64,000 bases of DNA from Rhizobium sp. R635 (lineage in GTDB: Bacteria > Pseudomonadota > Alphaproteobacteria > Rhizobiales > Rhizobiaceae). The stretch covers positions 1 to 64,000 of the forward strand of contig NZ_LOKX01000007.1 in NCBI RefSeq assembly GCF_002211285.1, read 5' to 3'. The first letter of the stretch is position 1; each line of letters begins with the position of its first letter. The notes under the pieces are model-generated. The model was given only the letters and a program-made list of their open reading frames with translations. It made no database searches and was not told the origin of the DNA. This document shows, piece by piece, positions 24,969 to 34,791 of the stretch. Position numbers and translations under genes: made by a program.

Positions 24969-26224
24969 TGAAGACCATGCAGAACGAACCGGCGGCACCT
25001 GTTCTCCTCGACCGGCGCGACGAACGCGTGCGCCACGACGATAGCCTCGCCGGGTGGGTCCGCGCCTTCTGGGACCGCATCCGTTCCGGCGACCTCGGCT
25101 CGCTGCCTGTCATCGTCGGCCTTGTGATCATCTGGACGGTGTTCCAGGCGCTCAATCCCGTATTTCTCTCCAGCGCCAACCTCGTTAACATGCTGTTCGA
25201 TTGCTCGACGGTCGGCGTCATCTCGCTCGGCATCGTCTGCATCCTGATGGTCGGTGAGATCGATCTGTCCGTCGGCTCCGTCAGCGGCTTCGCCTCGGCG
25301 CTCACCGGCGTCTTCTGGATCAACCAGGGCTGGCCGGTGGTGCTGGCCATCCTCGCCGCCATGGCTGTCGGCGCCTTGATCGGCTCGCTCTATGCCTTCC
25401 TGTTCAACCGCTTCGGCATGCCGAGCTTCGTCTCCACCCTGTCGGGACTGCTCGCCGTTCTCGGCCTGCAGCTGTATATCCTCGGATCGACCGGATCGAT
25501 CAACCTGACCTACGGTTCCTGGCTGGTGAATTTCGGGCAGATCATGGTCATGCCCGATCCAGTCGCCTATGCGCTCGTGGCACTTGCCGGCGCCGCCTTC
25601 TTTTTCTCCAGCTACCGCACGTCAGCGCGGCGGCGGGCTGCCGGCCTCTCCTCGAAATCGACCGGCGGGCTGCTCTTTCGCGCTGTCGTCATCACCGTCG
25701 CTCTGGAAGCGGTGGCCTTCTATCTCAACCAGTCGCGCGGTATTCCCTGGATGTTCGGCCTCTTCGTCGGGCTTGTCGCGGCGATGAACTATGCGCTGAC
25801 GCGCACGAAATGGGGACGCTCCATGCATGCCGTCGGCGGCAACAGGGAGGCGGCCCGCCGCTCGGGCATCAACGTGTCGCGCATCTATGCGAGCGCCTTC
25901 GTCATGTGCGCTTTGCTAGCGGCAACCGGCGGCGTGCTCTCGGCCGCGCGGCTGGCGACGGCCAGTCAGCAGGCGGGCACGGGCGATGTCAATCTCAATG
26001 CCATCGCCGCGGCCGTCATCGGCGGCACAAGCCTGTTCGGCGGGCGCGGCAGCGCCTATTCGGCCCTGCTTGGCATCATCGTCATTCAGTCGATCGCCAG
26101 CGGTCTGACGCTTCTCGATCTGTCGTCATCGCTTCGCTACATGATCACGGGCGCCGTTCTTGCCGTCGCCGTCATCGTCGACTCCCTGGCACGCCGATCG
26201 CGCATTTCGCACGGACGAGCCTAA
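24965..26224 (+). CDS. Sugar ABC transporter permease (XylH-like)
   Basis: 419-aa polytopic inner-membrane protein of the RbsC/XylH family. Contains [34 protein letters not shown], the family signature GEIDLSVGS, and [29 protein letters not shown] near the C-terminus. The length is above that of RbsC and matches XylH-type permeases with about 12-14 membrane segments. Partners are the two genes upstream. The ATGA overlap with the ATPase shows coupling. Confidence 0.87.
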   Translation: MMKTMQNEPAAPVLLDRRDERVRHDDSLAGWVRAFWDRIRSGDLGSLPVIVGLVIIWTVFQALNPVFLSSANLVNMLFDCSTVGVISLGIVCILMVGEIDLSVGSVSGFASALTGVFWINQGWPVVLAILAAMAVGALIGSLYAFLFNRFGMPSFVSTLSGLLAVLGLQLYILGSTGSINLTYGSWLVNFGQIMVMPDPVAYALVALAGAAFFFSSYRTSARRRAAGLSSKSTGGLLFRAVVITVALEAVAFYLNQSRGIPWMFGLFVGLVAAMNYALTRTKWGRSMHAVGGNREAARRSGINVSRIYASAFVMCALLAATGGVLSAARLATASQQAGTGDVNLNAIAAAVIGGTSLFGGRGSAYSALLGIIVIQSIASGLTLLDLSSSLRYMITGAVLAVAVIVDSLARRSRISHGRA

Positions 26225-26250
26225 ATCAACCAGGAAAGCAGAGGAAGAAA

Positions 26251-26979
26251 ATGGGACAGGATCTGTCTGGAAAAGTCGCGGCCGTCACCGGGGCGGCGTC
26301 AGGTATCGGGCTGGAATGCGCCAAAGCCATGCTTGCATCAGGCGCTCGGGTCGTGCTCATCGACCGCAACGAGCAAGGCTTGAGGGAAATCTGCTCGACG
26401 CTTGGCGCAGACGCCATTCCGCTGGTCATCGATCTCATGGATCCGAAAAGCATGGCTCGGATGATGCCTGCGATTTTGGAGAAGACAGGCCAGCTGGATA
26501 TCTTCCACGCCAATGCCGGCTCCTATATCGGCGGCGAGGTCCTGGGCGGCGATCCCGACGCCTGGGACCGGATGCTCAACCTGAACGTCAACGCTGCCTT
26601 CCGCTCGGTGCATGCCGTCCTGCCGCATATGGTCGAGCGCAAAACCGGAGACGTCATCCTGACGAGTTCCGTCGCCGGAATGGTGCCCGTCGTCTGGGAG
26701 CCGATCTACACCGCCTCCAAGCATGCGGTCCAGGCATTCGTCCATACGCTGCGACGACAGGTGGCCAAGCATGGCCTGCGCGTCGGTGCCATTGCGCCCG
26801 GCCCCGTCGTAACGGCCCTTCTCAGCGACTGGCCGCAGGAGAAGCTGGACGAGGCGCTCGCCGCCGGCGGCCTGATGGAACCGACGGAAGTGGCCGAAGC
26901 CGTTCTCTTCATGCTGACCCGTCCGCGCAACATCACCATCCGCGATCTCGTCATCCTGCCGCAGAGCACCGACATCTGA
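26251..26979 (+). CDS. Short-chain dehydrogenase, ribitol 2-dehydrogenase type
   Basis: 242-aa NAD(P)-dependent oxidoreductase. N-terminal cofactor site TGAASGIG (about 14-21), catalytic Ser in LTSSVAG and YTASK (Tyr, Lys). The whole C-terminal stretch [20 protein letters not shown] and its continuation to [12 protein letters not shown] resembles Klebsiella ribitol 2-dehydrogenase as I recall it, including the DIFHANAG in place of the common NNAG. It would oxidise ribitol to D-ribulose. It follows the sugar-alcohol permease by 26 bases. Other pentitols are possible substrates. Confidence 0.8.
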   Translation: MGQDLSGKVAAVTGAASGIGLECAKAMLASGARVVLIDRNEQGLREICSTLGADAIPLVIDLMDPKSMARMMPAILEKTGQLDIFHANAGSYIGGEVLGGDPDAWDRMLNLNVNAAFRSVHAVLPHMVERKTGDVILTSSVAGMVPVVWEPIYTASKHAVQAFVHTLRRQVAKHGLRVGAIAPGPVVTALLSDWPQEKLDEALAAGGLMEPTEVAEAVLFMLTRPRNITIRDLVILPQSTDI

Positions 26980-27018
26980 CGAGGATGCGCGGCTGATAAT
27001 CGCAGAAAGGAAACGGAC

Positions 27019-27783
27019 ATGATCTTCGACAGATTTCGGCTGAACGGGCAGGTGGCACTGGTGACCGGCGGCACGCGCGGCATCGGGCTTGCCATCGCCG
27101 AGGCGCTCGGCGAGGCGGGCGCCAAGGTCATCATTACGGGGCGAACGCGGAATGCAGCGGCGGAAGAGCGGCTCTCCAAGGCCGGCATCGATTGCGATTT
27201 CATCGCCGCCGACCTGATGAAGGAACGCGCCGCCGACGAGCTCGTCAGCGAAACCCTCTCGCGGGCAGGGCGGCTCGACATCCTCGTCAACAATGCCGGC
27301 ATCGCCATTCATGGCGACAGCGGCGAATTCTCGGATGCCATCTGGCGCGAGATCATGACCGTCAATGTCGATGCCGTCTTCCGCGCCTGCCGGGCCACGC
27401 TCGCGCCGATGCGCCGGCAGGGCGGCGGCGTCATTCTCAATATCGGCTCGATGTCGGGCATCGTCTCCAACATTCCGCAGAACCAGGTCGCCTACAACAC
27501 CTCCAAGGCGGCGGTCCATATGATGACGAAGAGCCTGGCGAGCGAAGTCGCCGCCGAGAACATCCGCGTCAACGCCATTGCGCCGGGCTATATCGAGACC
27601 GATCTGTCGCGCGGCGGCATCGACAACCCCGACTGGTTCCCGACCTGGCGCAGCATGACCCCGATGGGACGCGTCGGACAGCCGGAGGAGGTGGCGGGTG
27701 CTGCCTTGTTCCTTTGCTCGGCGGCGGCAAGTTACGTCACCGGCGAAGTGCTTGTCATCGACGGCGGTTACACGACGCGGTAG
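27019..27783 (+). CDS. Short-chain dehydrogenase, polyol (galactitol/arabinitol-type)
   Basis: 254-aa SDR beginning MIFDRFRLNGQVALVTGGTRGIGLAIAEALGE. Cofactor motif TGGTRGIG, NNAG, Ser in NIGSMSG, YNTSK catalytic pair, and the C-terminal FLCSAAASYVTGEVLVIDGGYTTR. The FRL-G start and MTPMGR-G-PEE region resemble galactitol dehydrogenase of Rhodobacter, so a polyol-to-ketose oxidation is likely. Last gene of the AraC-linked operon; converges on the tagatose-6-phosphate epimerase gene 61 bases on. Exact substrate not determinable from sequence. Confidence 0.75.
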   Translation: MIFDRFRLNGQVALVTGGTRGIGLAIAEALGEAGAKVIITGRTRNAAAEERLSKAGIDCDFIAADLMKERAADELVSETLSRAGRLDILVNNAGIAIHGDSGEFSDAIWREIMTVNVDAVFRACRATLAPMRRQGGGVILNIGSMSGIVSNIPQNQVAYNTSKAAVHMMTKSLASEVAAENIRVNAIAPGYIETDLSRGGIDNPDWFPTWRSMTPMGRVGQPEEVAGAALFLCSAAASYVTGEVLVIDGGYTTR

Positions 27784-27844
27784 GGCTCAAGCGGCAGACG
27801 GGGAGGGCGCCCCCCCGATCGACCAATCGGACGCAGGCAAAAGT

Positions 27845-29113
27845 TCAGGGCGCGGTGCCGCAGGCGCTCTGATAGTCGGCAAGCACGCTGTCGACCGCGG
27901 CAATCAGGATATTCTCGGGATTGCCGGCTTCAGCGGCCGAAAGTTGCGGCAGGAACTGATGCAGCAGCGTTTCGGGGATCGTCTTTCCGCGCAGCGCGCC
28001 GAGCAGATTCTCGAACGCCCGATCGGCCTCGGGCCTGTTCCAGTAATAGCGGATACGGTCGCTGTAGCTATAGTGCCGCTGCAGGCGCAAAGCCGTCTCG
28101 TCGCCGTGATAATGAGCCTGCCAGTCGCCCGGTGCTGCCAGCATCAGTGCCTCCATCGCGGCCGCAAGCAGTCTGTCCCCATAATCGGGAACCATCTCGG
28201 TGGCGATCATGTCGAGCGCATAGGCCGCCTCGCGCAGCGCAAAGGTCAGGCCGGGACCGACTTTCAGGATCGGGAATCCATCCTTCACCAGCCGCGTCAG
28301 GGCATTTCTCGTCTGATAATCCGTGGAATGCGCTTCGAAGACGAATTGCGGTTCTTGATCGAGAAGCCCGGTCAATTCGGTGGCAAGCTCCGGCCTGTAG
28401 CCGATGACGTTCTCACTGCCGAATTCGACGCCCGGCTGGACGACGAAGGCGATCACGCGGGAAAAGGCGTCTTCCAATCCCGCCTGCGAAAAGATCTCGC
28501 GATGAATGGCGATCGTCGCGCGGGCGGCCTCCGGCGCGGTGGGCCGGAGTTCTTCAAGCGCATGGTCGGCGCCGCCCGGCACCGGAACCTCGGTGCCGAG
28601 GATATAGAGCGGCAGCGGCGCACCGCTCGCCTTAGCGGCCCTTTCGCTCACCTGAGCAAGTCTTGCGGCGCGCTCGGCGATCGTCCGGTCGTCGAGCGCG
28701 GCCGGTTCGCCGGCGCAGCCCATCGATGCATCGAGATGGATCTTGCCGAACCCGGCTCGGACATAAGCTTCGACCATGGCCTCAGCCTTCTCGAATGCGG
28801 CCTCCGGCTTTTCCTTGCGCCATGGATTGGGACCGAGGTGATCGCCCCCGAAGATCATCTGCGACCGGTCGAGCCCTTCCTCGGCGGCAATGCGCTCGGC
28901 AAAGCGGATAAAGTCTTCCGGTGTCATGCCGGTATAGCCGCCGAGATGGTTGACCTGATTGCAGGTCGCCTCGATCAAGACCGGGCCGCCGTCGCGCACC
29001 ACCCGCCGGATGGCGGCCCTGAGGACGAGGGGATGAGCGGAACAGACGGAGGTAATGCCGAAGGGGGTTCCTTCGCGCCGCGCAGTTGCAAGACGGGTCA
29101 ATATCCGGTCCAT
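27845..29113 (-). CDS. D-tagatose-6-phosphate epimerase, KbaZ/GatZ family
   Basis: 422-aa protein of the family that includes the GatZ/KbaZ subunit of tagatose-bisphosphate aldolase. Conserved blocks: GITSVCSAHPLVLRAAIRR, LIEATCNQVNHLGGYTGMTPEDF, FGGDHLGPNPWR, IHLDASMGC, and YILGTEVPVPGG. In Agrobacterium a homologue of this type was shown to be a D-tagatose-6-phosphate 4-epimerase giving fructose-6-phosphate. The absence of a GatY/KbaY aldolase and the adjacent tagatose-type kinase favour that role here. The kinase gene lies upstream on the same strand with a 3-base gap. Confidence 0.85.
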   Translation of the reverse strand: MDRILTRLATARREGTPFGITSVCSAHPLVLRAAIRRVVRDGGPVLIEATCNQVNHLGGYTGMTPEDFIRFAERIAAEEGLDRSQMIFGGDHLGPNPWRKEKPEAAFEKAEAMVEAYVRAGFGKIHLDASMGCAGEPAALDDRTIAERAARLAQVSERAAKASGAPLPLYILGTEVPVPGGADHALEELRPTAPEAARATIAIHREIFSQAGLEDAFSRVIAFVVQPGVEFGSENVIGYRPELATELTGLLDQEPQFVFEAHSTDYQTRNALTRLVKDGFPILKVGPGLTFALREAAYALDMIATEMVPDYGDRLLAAAMEALMLAAPGDWQAHYHGDETALRLQRHYSYSDRIRYYWNRPEADRAFENLLGALRGKTIPETLLHQFLPQLSAAEAGNPENILIAAVDSVLADYQSACGTAP

Positions 29114-29116
29114 CGT

Positions 29117-30100
29117 CTATCTCCTCGGGGTCTCAGTGATGAAGGCCGCCAGTTCGGCAAGGGTGGAAACGCCTTCCATCGGGCCGAGCCGGGTCACGTT
29201 GCGGGCGCCGGCCGCATTGGCGTGGAGGAGGGCAGCCTCCGGGGTCATGCCCTTGCGGCGGCAGGTGAGGTAGGCCGCGCCGAAGCAGTCCCCCGCGCCG
29301 GTCGGATCGATCTCGTCAACCGCGAAGGCGACGCAATCGACGCGCGGGAGATCGCGGCCGAAGAAGGACGCGCCCTGTTCGCCCCGTTTCAGGACGATTT
29401 CACCGATACCGCTCTCCAGCAGCCTTGCGACAGCCCCGGCCTCGTCGCTCACTCCAGCGGCGGTGAAAAGCTCGTCGCCTGATGGCAGCAACAGGTCGGC
29501 TGCGGCCAGCACCCTGTCGAAGCTTTCCAGGGCGCCGTCATCCGTCAGCAGTTCCTTACGGAGGTTGGGGTCTAGAGACACCGAGCCGCCGCGAGCGCGC
29601 ACCGTCTCGATGGCGTAGAGGATCACCTCGCGGGCGCCGGGAATGGAAAGAGCCGTTCCCATGACATGCACATGGCCGGCGCGCTGAACCAGGGCCTCAG
29701 CGGCCGGCGTCAGAGCAATCTGACCGGCGGCGGATCTGGCGATGTTGAAAACGAAATCGCGAGCGCCGTCCGGCCGGTAACGAACGAACGCGCTGCCTGT
29801 CGGCCAGTCCTGGCTGGTGGCGATAGCGGACACATCGGCGCCGTCGCGGCGCAGGCGTTCGACATTCAGCCGGCCGAAATCGTCACTGCCGACGCAGGCG
29901 ACGATGCCTGCCGCACCGCCCATGCGGGCAACCTGATCGATGAAGATAGCCGGCGCACCGCTGGGATAAGGCCCGGTCAGGGATTGCGGCTCCAGGAAGC
30001 CGGCGCCGACCGTGGTCGCCATGATCTCCACCAGGATTTCCCCGACGGTAATCGTCGGGCCGAGCGCTTCCGGCGCGAGTGCCCTGTGAGGTAACGGCAT
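29117..30100 (-). CDS. PfkB-family carbohydrate kinase, probable D-tagatose kinase
   Basis: 327-aa ribokinase-fold kinase. N-terminal PfkB region [15 protein letters not shown], middle [17 protein letters not shown], and the C-terminal PfkB signature [17 protein letters not shown] with the catalytic Asp in GAGD. Expected reaction: D-tagatose plus ATP to D-tagatose-6-phosphate, feeding the epimerase that follows three bases later. I chose the ATG at 30100 because GGAGATTGCAG precedes it; a TTG at 30106 adds two residues. It is divergent from smoE, so one control region probably serves both transcripts. Confidence 0.83.
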   Translation of the reverse strand: MPLPHRALAPEALGPTITVGEILVEIMATTVGAGFLEPQSLTGPYPSGAPAIFIDQVARMGGAAGIVACVGSDDFGRLNVERLRRDGADVSAIATSQDWPTGSAFVRYRPDGARDFVFNIARSAAGQIALTPAAEALVQRAGHVHVMGTALSIPGAREVILYAIETVRARGGSVSLDPNLRKELLTDDGALESFDRVLAAADLLLPSGDELFTAAGVSDEAGAVARLLESGIGEIVLKRGEQGASFFGRDLPRVDCVAFAVDEIDPTGAGDCFGAAYLTCRRKGMTPEAALLHANAAGARNVTRLGPMEGVSTLAELAAFITETPRR

Positions 30101-30349
30101 CTGCAATCTCCTTCATGCGGGAAGCTTCGGCGTCCGCGCTCCGCGCGTCTCTAAAACGCGTCCCGTTTCGGCCGTAACCCGACTGCCGAAGTCAGTCAAG
30201 AATAATTTTACACGCGATAAGTTTTTATTGCGATGCGATAGCGAAAACCCAGACCGCATTGCGCTGCAAAATCCCGTCTTACCAGCCACATTGCGATATT
30301 TCCGGCTTTTATTCACCTCATAAGGAGATATCGGCCGCTTAAAACCTGC

Positions 30350-30378
30350 TTGACAATATCAACAGACAAGCAGATAGA
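30350..30378 (+). promoter_or_regulatory. Predicted smoE promoter
   Basis: TTGACA (30350-30355) and GATAGA (30373-30378) with a 17-base spacer, 55 bases before the smoE start. The perfect -35 box and spacing support it. Confidence 0.5.
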
Positions 30379-30380
30379 AA

Positions 30381-30408
30381 GTTTACGCATGTAAGTTTAT
30401 GCGTGAAC
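30381..30408. promoter_or_regulatory. Tandem 14-base operator-like repeats at the smoE start site
   Basis: GTTTACGCATGTAA (30381-30394) is followed directly by GTTTATGCGTGAAC (30395-30408); 11 of 14 positions agree. They begin just after the predicted -10 box and would cover the transcription start, so a repressor bound here would block smoE. The LacI regulator at 36698 is the best candidate. Confidence 0.5.
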
Positions 30409-30432
30409 ACCCGTAAAGGAGGAGCGGAGACC

Positions 30433-31746
30433 ATGAACAAATTCACTTTCATTCTGTCTGCATCCGCAGCCGGCCTCGCGCTGGCCGCCGGCATGGCGCA
30501 TGCCGAGGAGCTGACGATCGCCACCGTCAACAATGGCGATATGATCATCATGCAGAAACTGTCGCCGGAATGGGAAAAGGAGACCGGCAACAAACTCAAC
30601 TGGGTCGTGCTCGAGGAGAACGTCCTGCGTCAGAAGGTGACGACCGATATCGCGACCAAGAGCGGTCAGTACGACATCCTGACGATCGGCGGCTACGAAG
30701 CGCCGATCTGGGGCAAGCAGGGCTGGCTCGAGTCGCTCGACGATCTCGGCGACGATTATGACTACGGCGATCTGCTCGCCCCCATCAAGACCGGCCTGAC
30801 CGTCGACGGCAAGCTTTACGCCGTGCCGTTCTACACCGAGAGCTCCTTCACCCTTTACCGGAAGGACCTGTTCGACGCCGCCGACCTGAAGATGCCGGAG
30901 CAGCCGACCTACGACCAGATCAGGGAATTTGCCGAGAAGCTCACCGACAAGTCCAAGGAGCAATACGGCCTCTGCCTGCGCGGCAAGCCCGGCTGGGGCG
31001 AGAACATGGCGTTTCTCGGAACCATGATCAACACCTATGGCGGACGCTGGTTCGACATGGACTGGAAGCCGCAGATCAATTCCGAGCCGTGGAAGAAGGC
31101 AGTAACCGACTATGTCGACCTGCTGACCAAATACGGTCCTCCCGGCGTCACCTCCAACGGCTTCAACGAAAACCAGGCGCTGTTCTCGACCGGCCATTGC
31201 GCGATGTGGATCGACGCGACGTCGGCGGCAGGCCGCGTCTACGATCCGAAGCAGAGCCAGGTTGCCGACAAGACGGCATTTACCCGCGCCCCGGTCAATG
31301 TCACGCCGAACGGATCGAGCTGGTCATGGTCGTGGAACCTCGCCATCCCCGCCACCTCGACCAAGGCCGAAGCGGCGAAATCCTTCATCAAGTGGGCGAC
31401 GTCGAAAGCCTATGTGAAGATGGTCGGCGAGAAGGAAGGCTGGGTCGCAGTTCCGCCCGGCACCCGCAAGTCGACCTATGAGCTCGCCGAGTATCAGAAG
31501 GCCGCTCCCTTTGCCGACACCGTGCTGAAGGCCATCCTGTCGGCCGATCCGTCCAAGCCGACCAAGGACCCGGTCCCCTATACCGGCGTCCAGTTCGTCG
31601 CGATCCCGGAATTCCAGGGGATCGGCACGATTGTCGGCCAGCAGATCTCCGCGGCCCTGGCCGGCCAGCAGACCGTCGACGCTGCCCTCGACAACGCCCA
31701 GAAGCAGGTCGAGCGCGACATCAAAAAGGCCGGCTACCCCAAGTGA
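30433..31746 (+). CDS. smoE: Sorbitol/mannitol-type ABC transporter, binding protein SmoE
   Basis: 437-aa family-1 extracellular binding protein with a signal peptide ending GMAHAEE. SmoE features: LTIATVNNGDMIIMQKLSPEWEKETGNKLNWVVLEENVLRQKVTTDIATKSGQYDILTIGGYEAPIWGKQGWL, LYAVPFYTESSFTLYRKDLF and GENMAFLGTMINTYGGRWFD. Binds hexitols such as sorbitol, mannitol or galactitol in the periplasm. GGAGGAGCGGAG precedes the ATG at 30433; an in-frame GTG at 30403 is unlikely. First gene of smoEFGK and two dehydrogenases. Two hairpins follow it. Confidence 0.88.
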   Translation: MNKFTFILSASAAGLALAAGMAHAEELTIATVNNGDMIIMQKLSPEWEKETGNKLNWVVLEENVLRQKVTTDIATKSGQYDILTIGGYEAPIWGKQGWLESLDDLGDDYDYGDLLAPIKTGLTVDGKLYAVPFYTESSFTLYRKDLFDAADLKMPEQPTYDQIREFAEKLTDKSKEQYGLCLRGKPGWGENMAFLGTMINTYGGRWFDMDWKPQINSEPWKKAVTDYVDLLTKYGPPGVTSNGFNENQALFSTGHCAMWIDATSAAGRVYDPKQSQVADKTAFTRAPVNVTPNGSSWSWSWNLAIPATSTKAEAAKSFIKWATSKAYVKMVGEKEGWVAVPPGTRKSTYELAEYQKAAPFADTVLKAILSADPSKPTKDPVPYTGVQFVAIPEFQGIGTIVGQQISAALAGQQTVDAALDNAQKQVERDIKKAGYPK

Positions 31747-31758
31747 GTAGCGGCCTCG

Positions 31759-31817
31759 CCCGCGGCTGAGGCCGCGGGTTCCTCCCGGAGGGTTCCGGCA
31801 GTGTCGGCTGCCGGAAC
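31759..31817 (+). terminator. Two tandem hairpins between smoE and smoF
   Basis: First: CCCGCGGC (31759-31766), loop TGAG, GCCGCGGG (31771-31778). Second: GTTCCGGCAG (31792-31801), loop TGTCGG, CTGCCGGAAC (31808-31817). Both stems are perfect. No long T-run follows, so they probably stabilise the smoE message and reduce read-through into smoF. Confidence 0.6.
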
Positions 31818-31896
31818 TCCGGATCTGGTTTCTTCCCAATCGCTCCGCCGATCACCGCCCTTGGCGGCCGTCGCGCGCCCTGCGAAGAGGTTTTCG

Positions 31897-32805
31897 ATGA
31901 CGACGATTTCGGGTGCAATCATCCGGCGGACGCAGAAGCGTTCCAGCCGATCGGTCCGCACGGGTCCGCTTCTTGCTCCGGCTGTCAGCCTTCTGCTCGC
32001 ATGGATGATCATTCCCCTTGCGCTGACGCTCTGGTTCTCGCTGCAATATTACAATCTGCTGGACCCGCTGAGCGCCGGTTTCGCCGGCCTCGACAACTAT
32101 ACCTACCTCGTCGTCGATGACGGCCTTCTGGCGGCCATTTTCCGCACACTCGTCATCCTGGTTTCCGTCCTGGCGCTGTCGGTCGGCTTCGGTGTGCTGT
32201 TCGCGCTGCTTTTCGACGTGGAATTCGCAGGGCGCGGCATCGCCCGCCTTCTCATCATCGCACCTTTCTTCGTCATGCCGACCGTCACCGCGCTGATCTG
32301 GAAGAACCTGCTGATGCATCCCGTCAACGGCTTGTTCGCCTATCTTGCCAAGCTCGTCGGCCTGACGCCGATCGACTGGTTCGTGCAGATCCCGATGACC
32401 TCGATCATCATCATCGTCGCCTGGCAATGGATTCCCTTCGCGACGCTGATCCTGATGACGGCGATGCAGTCGCTCGACAGGGAGCAGATGGAGGCGGCGC
32501 GGCTGGATGGTTCGAAGGGGCTGTCGACCTTCATCCACATCATCCTGCCGCATCTTCTCCGGCCGATCTCCGTCGTGGTGATGATCGAAACCATCTTCCT
32601 CCTTGCGGTCTTCGCCGAAATCCAGGTGACGACCACGGGCGGGCCGGGCACGGCCACCACCACGCTCACCTACTTCATCTACAACAAGGCACTTCTGCAA
32701 TGGGACGTCGGGGCGGCATCGGTCGGCGGCGTCTTTGCGATCATTCTTGCGAATATCGTCGCAGCCTTCCTGATCCGCACCGTCGCCCGCAATCTGGACA
32801 CTTGA
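31897..32805 (+). CDS. smoF: Sorbitol/mannitol-type ABC transporter, permease SmoF
   Basis: 302-aa MalF-type inner-membrane permease. About six membrane segments beginning LLAPAVSLLLAWMIIPLALTLWFSL, and the cytoplasmic EAA motif EQMEAARLDGSKGLSTFIHIILPHLLRPI near residue 205. I took the ATG at 31897, preceded by GAAGAGG, because the upstream in-frame segment lies in the hairpin region. Pairs with SmoG. Confidence 0.87.
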   Translation: MTTISGAIIRRTQKRSSRSVRTGPLLAPAVSLLLAWMIIPLALTLWFSLQYYNLLDPLSAGFAGLDNYTYLVVDDGLLAAIFRTLVILVSVLALSVGFGVLFALLFDVEFAGRGIARLLIIAPFFVMPTVTALIWKNLLMHPVNGLFAYLAKLVGLTPIDWFVQIPMTSIIIIVAWQWIPFATLILMTAMQSLDREQMEAARLDGSKGLSTFIHIILPHLLRPISVVVMIETIFLLAVFAEIQVTTTGGPGTATTTLTYFIYNKALLQWDVGAASVGGVFAIILANIVAAFLIRTVARNLDT

Positions 32806-32813
32806 GGAGAACG

Positions 32814-33650
32814 ATGATGGCAAAACGAAACAAGCTCATCGGATCCCAGAAGCTCTGGTGCGGAATCGGCGCATGGACCGCAGCATTCCTGATGTTCTTT
32901 CCGATCCTCTGGATGCTCATGACGTCGTTCAAAACGGAAATCGACGCCGTGGCCACGCCGCCGAAACTTCTGTTCTCGCCGACGCTTGAAAACTTCGCCG
33001 ATGTCAACGCCCGCGCCGACTATCTTCATTATGCGCTGAACAGTGTCATCGAGAGCATCGGCTCGACCCTGTTGTGCCTGGCGATCGGCATTCCGGCCGC
33101 CTATGCCGCAGCCTTCTTTCCGGGGAAGCGGACGAAGGACCTGCTGATGTGGATGCTGTCCACGAAGATGCTCCCTGCGGTCGGGGTGCTGGTGCCGATC
33201 TACCTCCTGTTCCGTGACAGCAATCTGCTGGACACGCGCAGCGGCATCGTCATCGTCTTCACGCTGTCGAACCTGCCGATCGTCGTGTGGATGCTCTATT
33301 CCTTCTTCAAGGACGTCCCCCACGAAATCCTCGAGGCGAGCCGCATGGACGGCGCCAGCACCTTCGAACAGATCTGGTACCTTCTTCTGCCGCTGACCCT
33401 TCCTGGGATCGCCTCGACGGCACTGCTCTCCACGATCCTGTGCTGGAACGAAGCGTTCTGGAGCTTGAACCTCACCGCCTCGAAAGCCGGGCCTCTCACG
33501 GCCTTCATCGCCTCGTTCTCATCACCCGAGGGATTGTTCTGGGCGAAACTCTCGGCGGCCTCGACGCTCGCCGTCACTCCCATCCTCGTCTTCGGCTGGA
33601 TGACCCAGCGCCAGCTCGTGCGCGGCCTGACATTCGGCGCGGTTAAATAG
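32814..33650 (+). CDS. smoG: Sorbitol/mannitol-type ABC transporter, permease SmoG
   Basis: 278-aa MalG-type permease, second channel subunit. Starts [45 protein letters not shown] motif [30 protein letters not shown] around 178-207; ends in the usual [19 protein letters not shown] precedes the ATG at 32814 and the gene begins eight bases after smoF. Confidence 0.88.
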   Translation: MMAKRNKLIGSQKLWCGIGAWTAAFLMFFPILWMLMTSFKTEIDAVATPPKLLFSPTLENFADVNARADYLHYALNSVIESIGSTLLCLAIGIPAAYAAAFFPGKRTKDLLMWMLSTKMLPAVGVLVPIYLLFRDSNLLDTRSGIVIVFTLSNLPIVVWMLYSFFKDVPHEILEASRMDGASTFEQIWYLLLPLTLPGIASTALLSTILCWNEAFWSLNLTASKAGPLTAFIASFSSPEGLFWAKLSAASTLAVTPILVFGWMTQRQLVRGLTFGAVK

Positions 33651-33658
33651 GAAACGAC

Positions 33659-34762
33659 ATGGCTACTCTCAGTCTCAAGGAAGTGAAGAAGACCTTTGGC
33701 GCGGTCAGCGTGATCAAGGGCGTCGACCTCGATATCAAGGATCGCGAATTCGTCGTGTTCGTCGGGCCGTCTGGCTGCGGGAAGTCGACGCTGCTGCGCA
33801 TGATCGCCGGCCTCGAAGACATCAGCGAGGGCGATCTCATCATCGATGGCGATCACGCCAACGACGTTCCGCCGGACCAGCGCGGTCTTGCGATGGTTTT
33901 TCAGACCTATGCCCTTTATCCGCATATGACGGTCGAGGAGAATATGGGCTTCGCGCTGAAGCTCGCCGGCATCCCCCAATCCGAACGGGACGCCAAGATC
34001 AACGAGGTCGCGGGGCTCTTGCAACTCGCGCATCTCCTCGATCGCAAGCCGAAGCAGCTTTCCGGCGGCCAGCGCCAGCGCGTGGCGATCGGCCGTGCGA
34101 TGGTGCGTTCGCCGCGCATATTCCTGTTCGACGAGCCTCTTTCGAACCTCGACGCCGCCCTGCGCGTGCAGATGCGCATCGAACTGGCGCGTCTCCATGA
34201 CCAGCTCGGAGCGACGATGATCTACGTCACCCACGATCAGGTCGAGGCGATGACGCTTGCCGACAAGATCGTCGTGCTCCGCGATGGACGCATCGAACAG
34301 GTCGGCGCTCCCATGGAGCTCTATAATAACCCCGCGAACCAGTTCGTTGCGGGGTTCATCGGCTCGCCCGCCATGAACTTTATTCCGGTTGTGCCGCAGA
34401 ATGCCGGCGCGTCAGGCGTTGACGTGACCCTGCCGGGCGGCAAGATGTTGACGGTCCCGGCAAAAAGCCGAACGAGACCTGCCGAAAATCTGACGCTCGG
34501 CATCCGCCCCGAGCATCTCAGCATCGGGGCCGAGGGACTGCTCGAGGGCGAAATCATGGTCGTCGAACGGCTCGGCGGTCACACCTATGTTTATGTGCAG
34601 ATCGCACGCGGACAACTCGTTATCGTCGAGACGGACGGCGCGGACAGCCACCGACTGCACGAAAAAGTACGGCTCTCCTTCAATGCCGGCGATTGCCACC
34701 TGTTTGATGACCAGGGACTGGCACTGGAGAGAATGAGCCACACATCCATTTCGACGCACTGA
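33659..34762 (+). CDS. smoK: Sorbitol/mannitol-type ABC transporter, ATPase SmoK
   Basis: 367-aa MalK/UgpC-type ATPase. Walker [10 protein letters not shown] (37-45), [19 protein letters not shown], signature [24 protein letters not shown], and [21 protein letters not shown]. The C-terminal TOBE-like regulatory domain (about 240-367) includes [13 protein letters not shown] and [22 protein letters not shown]. Such ATPases can be shared between several sugar importers. Starts nine bases after smoG. Confidence 0.9.
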   Translation: MATLSLKEVKKTFGAVSVIKGVDLDIKDREFVVFVGPSGCGKSTLLRMIAGLEDISEGDLIIDGDHANDVPPDQRGLAMVFQTYALYPHMTVEENMGFALKLAGIPQSERDAKINEVAGLLQLAHLLDRKPKQLSGGQRQRVAIGRAMVRSPRIFLFDEPLSNLDAALRVQMRIELARLHDQLGATMIYVTHDQVEAMTLADKIVVLRDGRIEQVGAPMELYNNPANQFVAGFIGSPAMNFIPVVPQNAGASGVDVTLPGGKMLTVPAKSRTRPAENLTLGIRPEHLSIGAEGLLEGEIMVVERLGGHTYVYVQIARGQLVIVETDGADSHRLHEKVRLSFNAGDCHLFDDQGLALERMSHTSISTH

Positions 34763-34791
34763 ACACGCTTTCCAGGGAAAGGGACAAGATC

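Noticed and set aside
27698..29482. 594-codon open frame antisense to the epimerase and kinase genes
   Set aside because: Spans two recognisable genes on the other strand; product has no recognisable domain.
31860..31896. SmoF start further upstream at 31801
   Set aside because: That region forms a perfect hairpin and encodes unlike residues; the ATG at 31897 has a ribosome site and family-like start.
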